From Deinococcus ruber (lineage in GTDB: Bacteria; Deinococcota; Deinococci; Deinococcales; Deinococcaceae): a DNA stretch of 63,390 bases. The stretch covers positions 1 through 63,390 of the forward strand of contig NZ_BMQL01000026.1 in the NCBI RefSeq assembly GCF_014648095.1, given 5' to 3'. Numbering within the stretch: position 1 is the first letter of the stretch; every line of letters begins with the position of its first letter. Made by a program: the position numbers and the translations under genes. Shown one piece after another: positions 8,675 to 18,076 of the stretch. A model generated the notes under the pieces. That model saw nothing but the letters and a program-made list of their open reading frames with translations. It was not told where the DNA came from and did not search any database.

Positions 8675-8818
8675 ATGCCTACCCAGCTTCAGCATCACCG
8701 CTTCGCCCGCACGGAACGCGCTGGTGTGCTCACTGCACCAACCCTGCTTCGAAGATCTGCACAACCCCGTCCGGGTCGCGTCCGTCCTGTCCGCCATCGC
8801 AGGACGCAGCATGTCTGA
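8675..8818 (+). CDS. Possible 47-residue upstream ORF overlapping lepB
   Basis: An ATG with a good ribosome-binding site (AGGAG, 7 nt away) opens a 47-codon Arg/His-rich frame whose stop lies 8 bp inside lepB. It is the first start codon after the lepB promoter, so it is probably translated and may couple to lepB. No family resemblance was recognised. Confidence 0.35.
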   Translation: MPTQLQHHRFARTERAGVLTAPTLLRRSAQPRPGRVRPVRHRRTQHV

Positions 8819-9596
8819 CGTGCCAGACGCTCCGGTTCAGGTCGCCAGCATGCCAGTTCCCCCCAGATGGAAACGTGTGTGGCGGGAAGTTCTTCAGCCT
8901 GTGGTCATCGCGGTGCTCTTCACGCAGTTCGTGGCCACCATGGTGGGGGTCGACGGCGCGAGCATGATGCCGTCGCTGCGCAACGGTGAACGCGTGATCG
9001 TGCCGAAGTACGAAACCTGGCTGCATAAGGCCGGCATTGGGCAGTACAGCCGTGGGGATATCCTGATTTTCAGACCGCCCGGAACCGCTGTCACCAGCTC
9101 GTTCCTGGGCCTGTGGACGTACCGTCCGTTCCTCATCAAGCGCTTGATCGGCCTGCCGGGCGACACGGTCCGACTCAATCAGGGGAAGGTGTACGTCAAC
9201 AACCGCCTGATCAGTCAGACGTTCACCACCGCGTACTGGGAGGCCCAGGGCTGCTGGGACACCAGCAGTGCCCTTGCCAACAATGCGTCCGTGGATCCCC
9301 TGAGCGCCTCAGCGATTCGCACGTCCATCACGGTTCCTGCCGGGCAGTACTTCGTGATGGGGGACAACCGAACCGCCAACGGCAGTGAGGACTCTCGGCT
9401 GTTTGGGACGGTGCTCAGCCGGGACGTCGCGGGGCGCGCCGCGCTGGTCGTCTGGCCGTTCCTTCGCCGTGCCAACGCCACGTATGACTGCAGCTATCGT
9501 GGACGCAGGCCCCAGGACGGCGTGAAGACCAGTGGCCCCCTCCAGGAGAACCTGAGGCTCTTGACGCGGCCCGGAGCATTTTCGCTCATCCGCTGA
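8811..9596 (+). CDS. lepB: Signal peptidase I
   Basis: 261 residues from the ATG at 8811 (Met at 8850 is also possible). One membrane anchor is followed by the S26 catalytic boxes: Ser in GASMMPSL, Lys in [11 protein letters not shown], and the conserved MGDNR. The enzyme removes signal peptides from exported proteins. An insertion of about 40 residues lies between LIS and FVMGDNR and includes one Cys. It is divergent from lnt-lgt with matching promoter boxes, so three protein-maturation enzymes are probably expressed together. Confidence 0.92.
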   Translation: MSDVPDAPVQVASMPVPPRWKRVWREVLQPVVIAVLFTQFVATMVGVDGASMMPSLRNGERVIVPKYETWLHKAGIGQYSRGDILIFRPPGTAVTSSFLGLWTYRPFLIKRLIGLPGDTVRLNQGKVYVNNRLISQTFTTAYWEAQGCWDTSSALANNASVDPLSASAIRTSITVPAGQYFVMGDNRTANGSEDSRLFGTVLSRDVAGRAALVVWPFLRRANATYDCSYRGRRPQDGVKTSGPLQENLRLLTRPGAFSLIR

Positions 9597-9764
9597 TCAG
9601 CCGTCTGTGTGGGATGTCCCGCGAGGTGAGAACACCTCCTGACAGGCCGACAGGTTCGGGGGCTTGACGACTGCGAACTACGAACGTCGCGTTAGAAAGC
9701 CAGAGCACATGCTGAGCGATGCGGACAGACTCACCACCGGAGGAGCCGCCATCTCCACTGGGTC

Positions 9765-10533
9765 ATGCCGAATGCCTTTGTCTACACGTCAGTGGCAGAC
9801 CGGTATGCTCAAGCACGCCCCTCCTTTCATCCCCCGGTGATGCAGCTTCTCCGTGATCAATGAGCGTTGTCCGCGCCGCTGGATGTCGCCTGTGGAACCG
9901 GCCATTCGACCGCCGCAGCGCGACTACTCGCCTCGCAGGTCACTGGAACGGACGGTTCACCTGCCATGCTCAGCGAGGCCCACACCCGCTTCCCGGAGCT
10001 GAGCTTTGTCGAAGCAGCGGCAGAGCAACTCCCGTTTGAGACGGACACCTTCGATCTGGTGACCATCGCGATGGCGTTCAATGCCTTTGCTCAGGGGGCG
10101 TTCTTGCAGGAAGCCCACCGGGTGCTGAAGCATCCGGGCTGGCTGGTGGTTTACCAGTCCGAGTTTCTGGGCGACATGGCTGAACATCTGGCCTTCAAGG
10201 CCTGGCTTGGAACGGGCTTCGCCCCCAAGTTCCCACAGGCGCTGTCGCCCGCAGAACCGCTCTGGGTCGATGTGAAGCACGCGACAGGATTTGAAGTTGG
10301 TGTACTCGAACGCTTCACGACGTCGGTGCACTGGACACCGGAGCAACCCATGACCTACCTGACGACGCTCGGCAGAACCGTCGCGGTCATCGAAGGGGGG
10401 GAACATGCGTCTTGAAGCCGTCCAAACGTGGCTGCTGACGGAGGTTCGTGGGCTGTTCACGACGGCTGAGGGTACCTTCTACTTCTCTGGGGCGCTGCGC
10501 GTCTTACGGAAACAGGACGGGACGGTGGTTTGA
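9765..10533 (+). pseudogene. Class I SAM-dependent methyltransferase, broken by a stop and a frameshift
   Basis: An ATG at 9765 opens a methyltransferase with the typical N-terminus (RYAQARPSFHP), the SAM-binding motif LDVACGTGHS and the motif II region (FDLVTIAMAFN). An in-frame TGA at 9861-9863 interrupts it just before the SAM motif, and the frame shifts at a run of seven G (about 10395-10401), after which the C-terminus continues to a TGA at 10531-10533. Restored, the protein would be about 256 residues, normal for UbiE-like methyltransferases. Two separate lesions favour a true pseudogene. Confidence 0.75.
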
Positions 10534-10721
10534 ACAGCGCCCACCATCGCGCTCGACAGGAATGAACCGGGTTCTTTCAGACATTCAAAGGTCAGCGCTC
10601 AAGTTGTCATCCAGCTTTTTAACGTGACGTTCGTATTTTAAAGTCGTCAAGGTCCTGTTCTGGTCGGAGCAACGACGTCCCTGGCGCGTGCACCGACCGG
10701 GCCACGCCCCGCTGCGGGCGG

Positions 10722-11873
10722 TCACAGCGGGTGATTCAGGAATTTCAGGATTCCCTGCGCAATCGCACCTGCTACGCGTTCGCGGTACCCGGCCTGCGCC
10801 AGCTTCGCACCTTCCTCGGCGTTGGAGCCAAAGCCGATTTCGGTCAGGATCGCCGGGATGGCCGGATTGCGAATCACATAAAACGCGTCCGATCGAACAC
10901 CACGGTCGGTGGCTCCAGTCAGCCCGATCAGCTGTCCTTGGATGCTGCGTGCCAGTTGAGCGCTGAAGGTAAGCTTGGCCTGAGACAGCAGATCCCCCAC
11001 CAGGGTTTGCGCGGTCGCGCTGGCCTGCCGGGTCAACGCCCGCCCGGTGCTGCCGCCGCCGTTCTCCAACACCGCGATGGAACCCGCCGCGTCTGACCCG
11101 GCCGTTCCGAAATAATACGTTTCGATCCCACTGGCAGCTCCATCACTGCTGTTCACGTGAATGCTGACATAGGCATTCACGCTGGCAGCACTCCCCAACC
11201 GGGCACGCCGTTCCAGGTCGTCGCGTTTATTCACCGACAGTTGCGTATCACTGGAACGCACCATGATCACCTGGACACCCCGCTGGAGCAGGTAGGTCCG
11301 GACACGCAACGCGACGTCCAGCGTGATGGCCTTCTCCGTCACCCAGGGACTGCTCATGCCTGCGTCCACGCCACCGTGCCCAGCATCCAGCACCACCCTC
11401 AGGATCGGCTGACGAACGGCAGGCCGCACCAAAGACAGGCGTGCCTGACGAGGTGCGGGCGCAGCCTTCACCGGAGCAAGTGCCGAGCTGGACGCCACAG
11501 GCACGTCAATCACCAGTCGGTCAGGCAGCGTGCCGCTCGCAGGCAGCACCCGCACCGACGCGCCGCGTGTTCCAGCGGCCAGCTGCACCGTCAGCCGCTG
11601 CGGGGTGGTGACATACGCCACCACCCCGGCGGCCCTTAACGGCCCCTGCGACGCACCGAGCGGCCCCTTCACACTCACCGTTAGCACCGTGTTGCCCTGC
11701 GTCAGGACACTCCGGACAGGTGTCGGCCCTGGCAGGTCGATCACCAGCCGGGTAAAGCCGTCATGCGTGCCCACCCGGGGCACCGCAGCGCTGCCGAGCG
11801 CGGACAGTGGAAGGAGCAGCAGCCCGCCCAGAACGCAGCATGTGGACACCAACAAATTCAAGGAACGTTTCAC
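10722..11873 (-). CDS. N-acetylmuramoyl-L-alanine amidase (AmiC-like)
   Basis: 383 residues: signal peptide (1-29), an AMIN-like domain (about 35-125) for envelope targeting, and an Amidase_3 domain (about 160-380). Zinc ligands and catalytic Glu are in context: VVLDAGHGG, a Glu in EKAITLDV, His in YVSIHVNSS and Glu in ILTEIGFGSN. It cuts the amide bond between MurNAc and the stem peptide, for example in daughter-cell separation. The GTG start at 11873 is 8 nt after TATCAT, suggesting a leaderless or nearly leaderless mRNA. No double box is present. Confidence 0.92.
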   Translation of the reverse strand: MKRSLNLLVSTCCVLGGLLLLPLSALGSAAVPRVGTHDGFTRLVIDLPGPTPVRSVLTQGNTVLTVSVKGPLGASQGPLRAAGVVAYVTTPQRLTVQLAAGTRGASVRVLPASGTLPDRLVIDVPVASSSALAPVKAAPAPRQARLSLVRPAVRQPILRVVLDAGHGGVDAGMSSPWVTEKAITLDVALRVRTYLLQRGVQVIMVRSSDTQLSVNKRDDLERRARLGSAASVNAYVSIHVNSSDGAASGIETYYFGTAGSDAAGSIAVLENGGGSTGRALTRQASATAQTLVGDLLSQAKLTFSAQLARSIQGQLIGLTGATDRGVRSDAFYVIRNPAIPAILTEIGFGSNAEEGAKLAQAGYRERVAGAIAQGILKFLNHPL

Positions 11874-12023
11874 TGCACGGCATGATACTGGGCTGTGTTG
11901 GTGGATATGGGCAGTGCAGGGGTTCGGCCCGGTTTCATCCTGATCTGGTTGCTCGCGCCGGCTGCCACCTGGCCGGAGAAGGGGCCACCGCGGAACATCT
12001 CCCTGAGGACACCGAAGGTGATT

Positions 12024-13112
12024 TCAGGAGTTCCCAGCCGCCTGGGTGAGCGCGGTGATCGCCTGCGCGACGCCCGCCGGGACATGCCCCTCGCGCGCAT
12101 ACAGCACAGCGGCTTTCTGGTACTGCTGTTTGGCCTGCGCCCGCAGCCCCTGGCGTGCCAGCACGTGTCCCAGAACAAAGGTGGCCAGCGCATTCTGAGG
12201 GTCATCCTGAATCGCCCTGGTGAGGTACGCCGCGCTTTGTTGCAGCCCGGCAGGGGTCGCCTTTCCGACGCCGGTTCCCAGCACCCCACCGATGGCGCGC
12301 TCCCCACGGTAGTAGTCGAACTGCGAGCGGATGTACGTGAGCGTCAACGGCGCGGTGGCGTTGACGCTCAGGGACGTGTCCCGGTCGGCCAGGCGGTATC
12401 CGGAGATGCTGTCATCTGCGGAGTAGGTGGGCCGCACGAAACTGTACACGCTGCCGTGCTTGACCAGCAGGCCCTGGTGATGCACGAAGGGTGCTGGATC
12501 CGACGCATCGACCATCAGATCGGTGCCGTTGCTGAGCCGCACGGTGGTCACCATGTGCCCCAGGTTGCTTTCCTTCCCCGCCGGATTGGCCCACACCATG
12601 ACGATGCCCGCCTGCAGCCCGGCCCGCTGAAGCAGGCCGGTGATGATGAAGGACTGCGCGAGGCACTGGCGCTCGCCGTTCTCTACCACGTTGGCGAGTT
12701 CAAAGCCACGCTCCAGGCTGAACTTCGGAATCGCCTTCTTGATGAACCGATGTGCCCAGGCGGCGGTGTCGCGTTCCAGCTTGATGCGGGCGTCGCCTGA
12801 GGACGCCTGCAGGATGGCCGCCCTGGCGTCGAGGGCGGCCGCCAGATTGCCGGTTCCGCTGCCAAGCGGAACACCGCTGGCGTCATACGCGGCACTGAGC
12901 CACGCGTCGAATGAACCGGACAGTCCCACCGTGCGGTAGGAGGTCTGCGCGACGTCACGAAACGCAGCGCTCCCGAACGGGAAGGCCGGATCAGGCAGCG
13001 AGGCGGGGCGGGGAAGGCTCGGCGGGGAAGCCAACGCGACAGACATCGCTGCCGACACCAGTAGGAGCAGGGCTGTTCGGAAGTTGCGCGGTAGAAGCAA
13101 GTTGATCATCAT
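12024..13112 (-). CDS. Exported transglutaminase-like protein with TPR-type C-terminus
   Basis: About 362 residues from the ATG at 13112, which has AAGGA upstream. A signal peptide is followed by a cysteine-protease/transglutaminase-like core: Cys in RQCLAQSF (about residue 160), His in LGHMVTTV, Asp in MVDASDP, in the right order and spacing for a papain-like triad. The C-terminal 80 residues look like tetratricopeptide helices. The substrate is unknown; cell-wall peptides or exported proteins are plausible. It lies between the amidase and the copper oxidase operon. Confidence 0.6.
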   Translation of the reverse strand: MMINLLLPRNFRTALLLLVSAAMSVALASPPSLPRPASLPDPAFPFGSAAFRDVAQTSYRTVGLSGSFDAWLSAAYDASGVPLGSGTGNLAAALDARAAILQASSGDARIKLERDTAAWAHRFIKKAIPKFSLERGFELANVVENGERQCLAQSFIITGLLQRAGLQAGIVMVWANPAGKESNLGHMVTTVRLSNGTDLMVDASDPAPFVHHQGLLVKHGSVYSFVRPTYSADDSISGYRLADRDTSLSVNATAPLTLTYIRSQFDYYRGERAIGGVLGTGVGKATPAGLQQSAAYLTRAIQDDPQNALATFVLGHVLARQGLRAQAKQQYQKAAVLYAREGHVPAGVAQAITALTQAAGNS

Positions 13113-13248
13113 CCGTCCTTCTCCAAACGACGTAAGGTGCAACATGAGCGGGAGAGGCTGTCCTCCGTGCAAGTCTGTATGCTAAGGTCATGCCCTCGTG
13201 GGTGGCCCTGAACTGGTCGCCCGCCGGATGCTCCCGGTGGACACCCGC

Positions 13249-13467
13249 TCACTTTCCAGAAGAACCACCCATCTTCATTCCTGGCATGGGAGCAGGCGCA
13301 GGGGCCGGCTGCGTCGTTCCGGCAGGGGAGGTGTTGGTGCCGTAATTGATGGTTCCAGTGGCTGGCATGCCAGGCTGGCGCGGGCCGGACATGCGGATCA
13401 GCATCACCACCATCAGCGCCACGAGGGCGACCACGATCACGGCTGACCACCAGCGGCGTGTCACCAC
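13249..13467 (-). CDS. Small membrane-anchored Met/Pro-rich protein after the multicopper oxidase
   Basis: 72 residues from a GTG directly after the oxidase stop. One membrane helix (about 8-25) is followed by a Pro/Thr/Gly-rich extracytoplasmic tail ending in MPGMKMGG. Methionine clusters like this bind Cu(I) in copper-handling proteins, so it may present copper to the oxidase. No family was recognised; the role is inferred from position and composition. Confidence 0.65.
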   Translation of the reverse strand: MVTRRWWSAVIVVALVALMVVMLIRMSGPRQPGMPATGTINYGTNTSPAGTTQPAPAPAPMPGMKMGGSSGK

Positions 13468-14739
13468 TCAGCCCTTCACGACGATCTTCATCGTCAGACC
13501 GCCCCCGCCCTGCTCCTCGACGTTGTCGTTTACCGTGTGGTGCGGGATATGGCAATGCACCAGCCACGTGCCGGACTTCCTGGCCTTCCAGATGACGTCG
13601 TAGCGCTGACCAGGCCCGACGTTCACCGTGTCGGCCAGGAAGCGGGCCGACGGCTTCAGGGTCAGGCCGTCCCGCGCGACGACCTCGAAAGGGCCCCCAT
13701 GCACATGCATCGGATGGACGAAGTTGTTGTTGGTGCCGATGAAGCGTAGTTTCACGCTCTGCCCGACCTTGAGTTGGATGGTGTCGGTGGACGGATAGGC
13801 TTTGCCGTTGATGGTGAAGTAGTTCGGCAACGCGCCCTCCATGATCATCGCGGGAAAGGTGTACCCGTCGCGCCACAGCCACTCCTGAAGTTGCAGGACG
13901 TACTCCTTGTCGGCCCGGGGTTCATCCTGAGGGGACGCGAGGGCCGTCGCGGGGTCACCGGGCGTGGTCAGCGCCCGAATCCGCGCGATGTTCGCCGCGC
14001 GCGTGGTGGGATCGATGATCAGCGCGCCATACAGCCCGAGCCCCTGCTGACGATCCACCTGCGTGTGCGAGTGATAGAAATACGTGCCCGCCTGGACAGC
14101 GGTGAAGGAGTAGGTGAAGGTCGCCCCCGGAGCGATGGACGGCTGCGTCACGCCCCCCACGCCGTCCATCCGGTTGTCGAGAATCAGGCCATGCCAGTGG
14201 ATGGATGTCGCTTCCGGCAGGGTGTTCTTCACGATCACCCGGATGCGGTCTCCCTGCTCGAACCGCAGGCGTGGGCCCGGTACCTGCCCATTCACCGCGT
14301 ACGCGGCCACCTGGCGGGTCGGGAGGATCGTCCAGTTCGTCAGCCCGAGCGTCAACCGGAATTCCTTCACCCCGTTCACCAGCCTCGGCGCAAGCGGCAG
14401 ATCACCCCGGGCGGTCGGCGCGGCTGAAACCTTCACCTGGGCTGGATCCACCGCCGCCATATCCTTCATGGCCGCCATGCTGGTGGTGCTGGTCATGATC
14501 ATGCCCGGCGGCATCACCAGCGTCCCCATCCGCGTGGGGCCAGTGATGGTCGCTGCAGGCAGTTGACTCGCCGGCACACGCTTGAAGGGAGCAGCAACCG
14601 GCTTGTCCGGCATCGCCATGCCCGGCATGCTCGGGGTGCGCTGGCCGGATCCAGAGGGGGTGGCAGCAGCAGCCCACCAGCTCAGGCCGGTGAGGGTTGC
14701 CGCGCTGAACAGCAGAAGGGCTCGGTGCTTCGTCGTCAT
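13468..14739 (-). CDS. Exported multicopper oxidase
   Basis: 423 residues: signal peptide, a Met-rich leader region with MPGMAMP and PPGMIM, then the copper motifs HWHG, HSH, HPMHVHG and HCHIPHH. These provide the type 1, 2 and 3 copper ligands. The protein is shorter than three-domain laccases. Likely roles are Cu(I) oxidation in copper tolerance or metal/phenol oxidation. It is strongly similar to the oxidase half of the DUF4396 fusion at 22995-25235, sharing long stretches around every copper motif. Transcription is from a double-box promoter. Confidence 0.9.
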   Translation of the reverse strand: MTTKHRALLLFSAATLTGLSWWAAAATPSGSGQRTPSMPGMAMPDKPVAAPFKRVPASQLPAATITGPTRMGTLVMPPGMIMTSTTSMAAMKDMAAVDPAQVKVSAAPTARGDLPLAPRLVNGVKEFRLTLGLTNWTILPTRQVAAYAVNGQVPGPRLRFEQGDRIRVIVKNTLPEATSIHWHGLILDNRMDGVGGVTQPSIAPGATFTYSFTAVQAGTYFYHSHTQVDRQQGLGLYGALIIDPTTRAANIARIRALTTPGDPATALASPQDEPRADKEYVLQLQEWLWRDGYTFPAMIMEGALPNYFTINGKAYPSTDTIQLKVGQSVKLRFIGTNNNFVHPMHVHGGPFEVVARDGLTLKPSARFLADTVNVGPGQRYDVIWKARKSGTWLVHCHIPHHTVNDNVEEQGGGGLTMKIVVKG

Positions 14740-14800
14740 AGTGAATTCAGTTCTCCCTGAATGCGCTGCGCCGGCAGCAGGGCATCACGCTTCAGTCTTT

Positions 14801-14832
14801 AGAGTAGTCAGGTCGTGTAAAAGTTCTGTAAG
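14801..14832 (-). promoter_or_regulatory. Promoter with OmpR/PhoB-type double box (multicopper oxidase)
   Basis: Minus-strand CTTACA-GAACT-TTTACA (14816-14832), 9 nt, then TACTCT (14801-14806). This copy links the envelope promoters to a copper enzyme. Confidence 0.65.
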
Positions 14833-15013
14833 AGGATGCCGATGAGACCGACACGGAAACGGGGGCGATCTCGCGGCAGGACGCACCCTTTCCCGAAGAC
14901 GGCATGGCGGTCACTGAACGCTGTGTCCCACGCGCCGGGCGGCCTTCCTTGAGGATGGCCGCCCAGGATGGGCAGCGGACGATTGCTCGAGAAGCGCGCC
15001 GGAGGCGCTCGCG

Positions 15014-16021
15014 TCAGGGGGACACAGGCACAGAAGTGTCCAGTGGCCCGGGAGGTAGCGGCGTGCGGCTCAGCAGTTCGTTCTTCCGCACGAACGCCTC
15101 CAGAAACCGGGCAAGCAGCAGCATCTGACTGTGGTACGCACGGATGGCCTGGCCTTTCCGCTGCTCCTGGGCGGGCGTCAGATCCGCCCGCATCCACGCC
15201 AGATGAACTGCGCGGCTGGGCAGCGTGAGCGGCTCATCCGGATGCAGCCCCTTCGGGAGTGGCCATTCCAGTCCACCGTGAACCACCCAGAACCGCAGGC
15301 GAGCAGCCTGGCCCCGCTCTGCCATCAGACGCAGCGCCACGTACGCAGTGACGCGGTGATCCGCGTGTGCGTCCTGTGGCGCCGGAACGAACATCAGATC
15401 CGGATTCAGCCGATCCACCTGGCGTCCCAGATCACCCTCCAGGCTCTGTCCGGTATAGCTGTGACCCAGGCTGGACGTGCCAGGGTACGTCACCCGCGTC
15501 AGGCGGGTCGTCGGTGCCAGATAAGGGATGGTGTAATGCTCAAGGAACAACGGCAACAGACTTCCATCTGGGTACCCGAGGAAGGTCAGGTGGCTGACAG
15601 GGACGCCCAGCACCTGACCGGCTGCGCGCGCTTCCGCCATGCGCGTCACGGCCAGCTGACGGAACGTCTGTGCGTTGGGACGCAACGTATGGCCTTCCAG
15701 CGCCGCGTCGAACTCGAAACCGTCCCCACTGGTCATGAAGGTGATGTAGACCTGCGCCCCAGCCGCCTGTGCCTGTTGAATCAGCCCCGCGCAGCACAGT
15801 GTCTCGTCGTCCGGATGGGGGGCCAGAATCAGGATTTTCTCCCCTCGGTGAAAGGCGTCGGTGGCCGGCAGCTGGGCAACTCGCGCGGCCGCCAGAGGTT
15901 GAATCAGCCGGGTCACACGGGCCACATTGATCACCAGTAGCAACAGCGCAGCCGCCAGCACAACCGGCAGCCACCACAGCCGACGCCGGGTTCTCATGAA
16001 CGCCGCAGGATCAAGCCTCAC
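15014..16021 (-). CDS. PIG-L/LmbE-family zinc deacetylase, membrane-anchored
   Basis: 335 residues. A membrane anchor (about 16-36) precedes a LmbE/PIG-L domain with AHPDDE (zinc ligands and catalytic Asp) and HADH (third ligand region). Family members remove N-acetyl groups from sugar conjugates such as GlcNAc derivatives and mycothiol or bacillithiol precursors; the anchor suggests an envelope substrate. The start is GTG at 16021, 7 nt after TACAGT (leaderless); Met9 is an alternative. Confidence 0.85.
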   Translation of the reverse strand: MRLDPAAFMRTRRRLWWLPVVLAAALLLLVINVARVTRLIQPLAAARVAQLPATDAFHRGEKILILAPHPDDETLCCAGLIQQAQAAGAQVYITFMTSGDGFEFDAALEGHTLRPNAQTFRQLAVTRMAEARAAGQVLGVPVSHLTFLGYPDGSLLPLFLEHYTIPYLAPTTRLTRVTYPGTSSLGHSYTGQSLEGDLGRQVDRLNPDLMFVPAPQDAHADHRVTAYVALRLMAERGQAARLRFWVVHGGLEWPLPKGLHPDEPLTLPSRAVHLAWMRADLTPAQEQRKGQAIRAYHSQMLLLARFLEAFVRKNELLSRTPLPPGPLDTSVPVSP

Positions 16022-16283
16022 ACAACCGACTGTATCCCGACTGGGTAAAGCGGAAGCAGGCGAGACGCTCCAACCACATGCACGACCAACCGACGAGGAA
16101 ACGATTCACTGCTCCGTTCCTGGAAAACAACTGCAGACCCCATCCCGCTGAGCTTCACTCAGACCGAACGGTCAATCCGGACGCTGAACACACGGACACC
16201 GGCGGGGAGAGCGTTCTGAACTGCTGGGGATGCGCCGCTCTGCCAGCTTGTCATCACGCGTTCCAGCCGCCTAACATACGCGC

Positions 16284-17330
16284 GTGAAGTCCTTGAAAGG
16301 TTCTGGCGTTGTTTTGCTGCTCACGTCTGTGGCATCGGCAGCGCCGTATGCCCAGCAGTCCAGTTTCGGACGTCCCTCTCCAGCCATCCTGGCAGCGCAG
16401 GTGGACAGCGGGATTGCCGCCACCTGGCATACGCTCCCAGGCATCCAGGGGGACAGACTGAACGGCGCGCCAGTGAAGGTTCCGCCGTTTAACGAACTGA
16501 TTCCTAGCTGGAATGTCGCGCCTTCGGCGTCCGGGATGGTTCAGATGGCCGTCCGGGTTCAGCGCCCGGATGGCCGCTGGACGCCGTACTTCAGTTTCGG
16601 AACGTGGCGTGCAGGCTCTGAGCGCGGCAGTTCAGCCGTAAAACGAACCCCGGACGGGACGGTGAACACCGACACTCTGACGTTGCCGTTTCGCAGTACC
16701 GCGTTTCAGTACCGGGTGACGTTGGGCGAGGGAGCCAGCGTGACGCTGCTGTCCTTCAACACGTCCGACACCGCTCTGCGGCTTCGCACGGCAGGCGTGT
16801 CTGGTCGCACGGCGCTGTGGGGAAAGCTTCTTCAGGTGCCTCGACTTTCGCAGATGATCTATCCGAACGGTGGCGAGATCTGGTGCAGTCCCACCAGCGT
16901 CAGCATGATCCTGGCGTTCTGGCAGCGCCCGGTACTGGTACCGGGCGCTGCCAAGGCCACGTATGATCCGGTGTACGACGGCTTCGGCAACTGGCCGTTC
17001 AACACGGCGTACGCCTCCACCCAGGGACTGCAGGCATTCGTGACCCGTCTGGAGAGCCTGCGGGACGCCGAAGCGTACCTGCATCAGGGACTGCCGCTGG
17101 CGGTCAGTGTCCGCTTCAAGCCCGGAGAGTTGCCCGGCGCTCCCATCCCCTCCTCCACAGGTCACCTGATGGTTCTGGTCGGATTTGACCCACAGGGCAA
17201 CCCGGTGCTGAACGATCCTGCGGCAGCAAGCAATGGCGACGTGCAGCGCGTGTACCCCCGGAACATCTTCGAACGCCTCTGGCTGACCCATTCGGGCGGA
17301 ATGGCCTATGTCATCGCCCCACCCCCGTGA
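16284..17330 (+). CDS. Exported C39-like cysteine peptidase
   Basis: 348 residues: signal peptide (1-20), a beta-rich N-terminal domain (about 30-175), then a C39_2-type domain with Cys in EIWCSPTSVSM, His in TGHLMVLVGF and Asp/Asn in VLNDPAA. Such proteins occur widely in Gram-positive and Deinococcus genomes with unknown substrates. The GTG start is 6 nt after TAACAT, so the message is probably leaderless. Confidence 0.82.
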   Translation: MKSLKGSGVVLLLTSVASAAPYAQQSSFGRPSPAILAAQVDSGIAATWHTLPGIQGDRLNGAPVKVPPFNELIPSWNVAPSASGMVQMAVRVQRPDGRWTPYFSFGTWRAGSERGSSAVKRTPDGTVNTDTLTLPFRSTAFQYRVTLGEGASVTLLSFNTSDTALRLRTAGVSGRTALWGKLLQVPRLSQMIYPNGGEIWCSPTSVSMILAFWQRPVLVPGAAKATYDPVYDGFGNWPFNTAYASTQGLQAFVTRLESLRDAEAYLHQGLPLAVSVRFKPGELPGAPIPSSTGHLMVLVGFDPQGNPVLNDPAAASNGDVQRVYPRNIFERLWLTHSGGMAYVIAPPP

Positions 17331-17443
17331 GTGCCCTTGCAGAGGGGCAGTGACCCCCGCCTGTAGAGCCGATTAAGGAGACACTGAGGCGTTCCTGGCG
17401 GTTCAAGCACAACAGCGGTCGACAGGCTTCACAGGAGGGTGGC

Positions 17444-17830
17444 ATGAAGGACGTGTATTCCGTGGTGATCTGGCTGCGTGACAGTCATGGAGGCGCATCG
17501 GACGCTCAGGCGTCCCGGAGTGATTCGGGGGGACTTCCATCCGGGCACCGATCCTTCGTCTTCAATGCACCGGCGTTGCCACGCGTTCATTACGCGCACT
17601 TCTCCACACGTGAGGAAGCGGAAACGACCCTCCGAACACTCGGAGCGGCCATTCAGGCGGGCGAGACGCTGTATGTGACCGGGGAAGCCTCGTTTGCGAT
17701 TCCTGCCCACAGCGTGCACTACCTTGCCCTGGGCCACAGCACGGCCCAGGACACGAACCCCAGCGACGGCACCGAGGCTGGACGGATCGCCCACGAACAA
17801 CGCGCCCATCACACCGAGGGAAAGGGATGA
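17444..17830 (+). CDS. Hypothetical protein, 128 residues
   Basis: The ATG at 17444 has AGGAGGG upstream. The protein starts with a beta-strand-like segment (VYSVVIWLRD) and later has a segment rich in aromatic residues and His; the C-terminus is charged. No signal peptide or membrane helix. I do not recognise the family. Its stop overlaps a possible downstream start (ATGA). Confidence 0.55.
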   Translation: MKDVYSVVIWLRDSHGGASDAQASRSDSGGLPSGHRSFVFNAPALPRVHYAHFSTREEAETTLRTLGAAIQAGETLYVTGEASFAIPAHSVHYLALGHSTAQDTNPSDGTEAGRIAHEQRAHHTEGKG

Positions 17831-18057
17831 CGCCCACCACGACGACACCACCCGGCGCAAAGAAACCACCGTTGCGGAGGAGCGCGGCACCAAAGGGTGC
17901 GTCCATCCCGGGCCAGCACCGCGACCATGCATGGCAGGGCGGCGCATGCGTCGCCGGATCTCAGCACCTGGGTCAACCTGCGCTCCTTCGACCTGGGCGG
18001 CCCCGCCTCACCGATGAAATCACCTGCGAGGCGCGCGACCGGGCGGAGGTGGGTTGA
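17827..18057 (+). CDS. Doubtful 76-residue ORF
   Basis: The ATG overlaps the previous stop by four bases, which suggests coupling, but the product is rich in Pro, Arg and Thr without any recognised pattern, and the DNA beyond it contains decayed sequence. It could be a remnant or an artefact of high GC. Confidence 0.2.
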   Translation: MTPTTTTPPGAKKPPLRRSAAPKGASIPGQHRDHAWQGGACVAGSQHLGQPALLRPGRPRLTDEITCEARDRAEVG

Positions 18058-18076
18058 ATGAGTCAACGACCCATAA

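Noticed and set aside
5852..11879. Shared 17-mer GAACGTTTCACTGCACG at 5852 and 11863
   Set aside because: One copy covers the amiC-like start; the other lies in decayed DNA. A single 17-bp match in 63 kb is close to chance and nothing around it aligns.
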